Part shown: one piece after another, positions 61,512-64,000 of the stretch
Numbering within the stretch: the first letter of the stretch is position 1
Layout of the letters: each line of letters starts with the position of its first letter
Assembly (NCBI GenBank): GCA_900239685.1
Contig: OENT01000407.1
Location: 1-64,000, forward strand
Reading direction: 5' to 3'
Length of the DNA: 64,000 nt
Source: Rotaria macrura
Lineage: Eukaryota > Rotifera > Eurotatoria > Philodinida > Philodinidae
Program-made: the position numbers and the translations under genes
The notes under the pieces: generated by a model
What the model was told of the DNA's origin: nothing
The model's input: only the letters and a program-made list of their open reading frames with translations
The model's database searches: none

Positions 61512-63032
61512 CTAACATCGTTGATATTGGACGTACGTTGAACAGTCAACACTGGACAATAATTTATCAATCATGTCATCAATATTTATTCGTACATGTT
61601 CATTGTTAATTTGAGTATGTTTAAAACCATGATAGCTTTGTCTTGGCTTATCAGGTATCTTATTGATTGATGCGACTATTGGTCGAATACAATCATCAAC
61701 AACAGCACGTAGATCATGTTGTACATTATCATTTAATTGTTCAGTTGAGCTTGTACGTGGTATCATTGCATAAGATTCTTCGTCATGTGCTTGCGGAAGT
61801 GAATCATCATGATTCGAAGGTTGTATGATTGAATTTCGGTGGTGCCGACGATACAAATGATTGTCTCTGCCAATCGTTAAACGATATGTATCATTAGCGA
61901 TTCGTATAAAACCGGGCTTTTCTAATGTTCCTATTGGTGATCGACTTTTTGGAGCACGTTTTTCAATTTTTTTAACGATGGCTGCGGATGATTGACGACT
62001 TTTTAATGTTATGGGTGTATTCGTTTGAGTATCTTTTAGAAGAGTCTCTGTACTATTTGTACGACTCGGACGACTCAACGTTTTTGGTTGTTGTAACTGT
62101 GATTGTTTGTTGTCATGAGTCTCTAATGTTGACAATGGTATTCTTTGATATGTTAATAATTTATGATGTCGACTATTATTTAATGATGTTTGTGAATCAT
62201 CTATGGATTCGATAGAAAGCATATCAGCCGTTAACAATGTAGTTTTTGAAGCCGGACGATGACCATCATTTGTATCGGTACGTTCATCCGTAAATACGCC
62301 ACTTGATGTCGATTCATCACGTGCCTCGGTTTCCTCCATAGATGATGATGAACGTGTTCTTAGTAATGATCGAAATTTTCCACTAAAATTATTCGATGAA
62401 TTTAAAGGATAATCAACTATACATTCATTGGAGATGATGGATATGTTAATTTCTGCTTGATTAGGTTCCATTGATTCGTGCCGAGGAAAATTTTCATACA
62501 CTGCTGATACTGATGATAATGGAGATGGAATCATTTTCGATCTATCGAAAACTATTTCTTCACGATTACACCGGCGCGTTTGTATTTGAAGTCCTCCTTT
62601 CAATTGGGAACCTTTACGAATCGATGGTTCAGTACGTTTCGGCACTAAAACCATTTGACGATTACCTGATTTCGATGATGATGATAGTAATGTTGACGAT
62701 TTTTCTCGTTGCATTTCAAAAATTGGTAATTGAAATAGTGTATAAGATCCTACAGGGTTTGTAGAATGATTATCATTAATAGAAGAAGAAGCTGCGGTAA
62801 CCCTTGTTTTATTCGTTGCAGTCAAATTTCGTGGTGCTGTCGATGTTGATGGATGTTTTTGTGTTTTTATGGGTGTTGTTGCTGTTGTTTCTACTGTTGC
62901 TGCTGCTACTGTGCAATTTCTTGATGCTGCAGAATTAATTACTTGAGATTTTCTATCTGCTTTTTTGGAAGCACTAGAAAGTGTGCCAAACCATTTTCTT
63001 GGGTTAAGTATCCACCTTCCTTTTGATGGCAT
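61512..63032 (-). CDS. Ser/Thr-rich, mostly disordered protein of unknown function
   Basis: A single uninterrupted minus-strand frame of 506 codons from the ATG at 63032; the frame is open 14 codons further upstream to an in-frame TAA. The N terminus is basic with Trp residues (GRWILNPRKWFG). The middle is low complexity, rich in Ser, Thr, Asn and Arg, typical of disorder. Two segments look constrained: SPIGTLEKPGFIRIANDTYRL with the following basic run (about residues 390-420), and the C-terminal end (RINIDDMIDKLLSS..STYVQYQ). No enzyme motif, membrane helix or signal peptide is present. It may be a scaffold or cytoskeletal regulator, but that is a guess. A longer product with an upstream exon is possible. 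Confidence 0.65.
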   Translation of the reverse strand: MPSKGRWILNPRKWFGTLSSASKKADRKSQVINSAASRNCTVAAATVETTATTPIKTQKHPSTSTAPRNLTATNKTRVTAASSSINDNHSTNPVGSYTLFQLPIFEMQREKSSTLLSSSSKSGNRQMVLVPKRTEPSIRKGSQLKGGLQIQTRRCNREEIVFDRSKMIPSPLSSVSAVYENFPRHESMEPNQAEINISIISNECIVDYPLNSSNNFSGKFRSLLRTRSSSSMEETEARDESTSSGVFTDERTDTNDGHRPASKTTLLTADMLSIESIDDSQTSLNNSRHHKLLTYQRIPLSTLETHDNKQSQLQQPKTLSRPSRTNSTETLLKDTQTNTPITLKSRQSSAAIVKKIEKRAPKSRSPIGTLEKPGFIRIANDTYRLTIGRDNHLYRRHHRNSIIQPSNHDDSLPQAHDEESYAMIPRTSSTEQLNDNVQHDLRAVVDDCIRPIVASINKIPDKPRQSYHGFKHTQINNEHVRINIDDMIDKLLSSVDCSTYVQYQRC

Positions 63033-63676
63033 TATCGACTTTATCCAATATTGCCTTCGATCCAATAAAGACAATTAATATTGATAAAAATTGCACTTGA
63101 ACTTTCTCTTTTATTTTAACTTTAACTTTTTAATCGATTGCTAGTTTATGAACTCTCCTATGAGATTGTATGAAGCACAATAAAAATTGTGAACAGCAAC
63201 ACTCGACTCTTTTCCTTTCCAAATAAGAGAGGTGGAGAAAGAGTAGCACGGCGATGGGTGATTGATTGAAACACGAACAACAACAAGAAGAACAACAAGC
63301 GCAGCAGCAAGCTTTCACCTTTAGCTGACAATCCTCCTTCTCTGTAGCGTTGCAAGAGAAACACAGAACAATCAAATATTTTTTTTGTGACAACTCATCA
63401 ACATCTTAGACTCAATTGATTGTGTCTTATGTGTCGGACATTTTTCTTTCTCTGTCAATCCTATAATAAATAATTTTTGCCGATTTATTGCGCATTCATA
63501 CATATAAGTATGTATGTATATATATATATATGTATAAGGAGTGGATTGAAAAAAAATAATAAGTGACAAAAATAAGAGGCCAGCTCAAAATACTTGAGAA
63601 ATGTAATGTGTGTAAGAAATCACAGAAGATTAATAGTAATTCATTTCTGTTATTTTTAGTGGCATTTGCGATCATC
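63033..63676. other. intergenic with simple repeats
   Basis: An AAC/AAG/CAG-type trinucleotide tract (about 63276-63312) and a TATG/TA tract (about 63499-63533) lie here. The Cys-rich minus-strand frame at 63130-63393 is a translation of the trinucleotide tract and is not a gene. Confidence 0.6.
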
Positions 63677-64000
63677 TCATTGCTTATTCAAATTCATTGG
63701 TAACTTGTGATTTAGATGGTTAGTTGACTTCTTGCTTTCCAGAAAATAATCAAATGGAGAAACTCTAGCTGATGACGTTGATATTTGCCGAATATAACTA
63801 TGATGTGTACTGTTTGCTAATCTATCATAATTAAGTGTTGGTGAATAAGGTTGTTTAGTTTGTCGATATGGTTGCTGTTTCTGTTGTTGAACATGTGTAT
63901 GCGATTCTGAAATAATCATTATTTCCTGCGATGAAATATGTTCATGTTTTACTGGACGATTTTCCACATTTTGATGTTCATTTGTCAAAGATGACTTGTT
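63677..64000 (-). CDS. 3' end of a Gln/Ser-rich protein gene, cut by the window edge
   Basis: The minus-strand frame is open from the window edge (64000) to the stop at 63677-63679. The 107 visible codons are rich in Gln, His, Ser and Asn (VQQQKQQPYRQTKQPY) and read like a disordered C-terminal tail. No domain is visible. It may be a separate gene or upstream exons of a larger locus; the start lies outside the window. Confidence 0.5.
   Translation of the reverse strand, partial: NKSSLTNEHQNVENRPVKHEHISSQEIMIISESHTHVQQQKQQPYRQTKQPYSPTLNYDRLANSTHHSYIRQISTSSARVSPFDYFLESKKSTNHLNHKLPMNLNKQ

Noticed and set aside
63130-63393. Cysteine-rich minus-strand frame resembling a metal-binding peptide
   Set aside because: The Cys run is the translation of an AAC/CAG-type trinucleotide tract.

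Overview
The window reads as compact, AT-rich animal nuclear DNA, most likely from a bdelloid rotifer (Rotaria/Adineta type). This is inferred from introns of about 45-60 bp with clean GT/AG ends, metazoan genes (a PHD/TFIIS/SPOC protein, an EGF-bearing type II transmembrane serine protease, a paired-box exon), and protein styles I associate with bdelloids: kelch repeats of the 'NGKVLVAGG' type, a B-box-like/coiled-coil protein and a short rhodopsin-like receptor. No ribosomal RNA, CRISPR array or bacterial operon is visible. A 23-base N gap lies in a poly-C run at 28426.

Left third (1-13.7 kb), mobile-element rich. A lone paired-box (Pax) exon with an in-frame stop (1257-1458) is followed by a ~340 bp inverted-repeat element carrying a second element inside it (4116-4969). 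Next come a truncated PPEF-like phosphatase (minus strand, 5237-5578) and a sialate O-acetylesterase gene (6250-9117). The esterase exons assemble to 517 codons, but the second coding exon is split by a 644 bp hAT-like element with a perfect 8-bp target duplication. A second copy of the ~340 bp element (10101-10448) adjoins a receptor fragment, and an intronless ICMT-family methyltransferase gene follows (12830-13537).

Middle (13.7-36 kb), gene-poor. One large secreted cysteine-rich/kelch gene (22082-26551) carries 14 kelch repeats, enough for two seven-bladed propellers. There is a decayed B-box-like/coiled-coil gene (31400-31923), and a 1.8 kb foldback element with another foldback element inserted in it (34085-35869).

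Right third (37-64 kb), with all genes on the minus strand. They are a 14-exon type II transmembrane EGF/serine protease (37004-40040, 662 aa), a 15-exon DIDO1/PHF3-like nuclear protein (44690-53896, 1306 aa), a five-finger C2H2 protein (59244-59850, 179 aa), a serine-rich disordered protein (61512-63032) and the 3' end of another disordered protein running off the window. A 1.4 kb hAT-like element with an exact 8-bp target duplication lies at 41943-43377, and a palindromic element sits in the longest intron of the DIDO1-like gene.

The genes do not form a shared pathway; they look like independent animal loci separated by decaying duplicates and small non-autonomous DNA transposons. Exon joins were derived by hand from reading frame, splice dinucleotides and phase. 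For the complete models the summed exon lengths are multiples of three.
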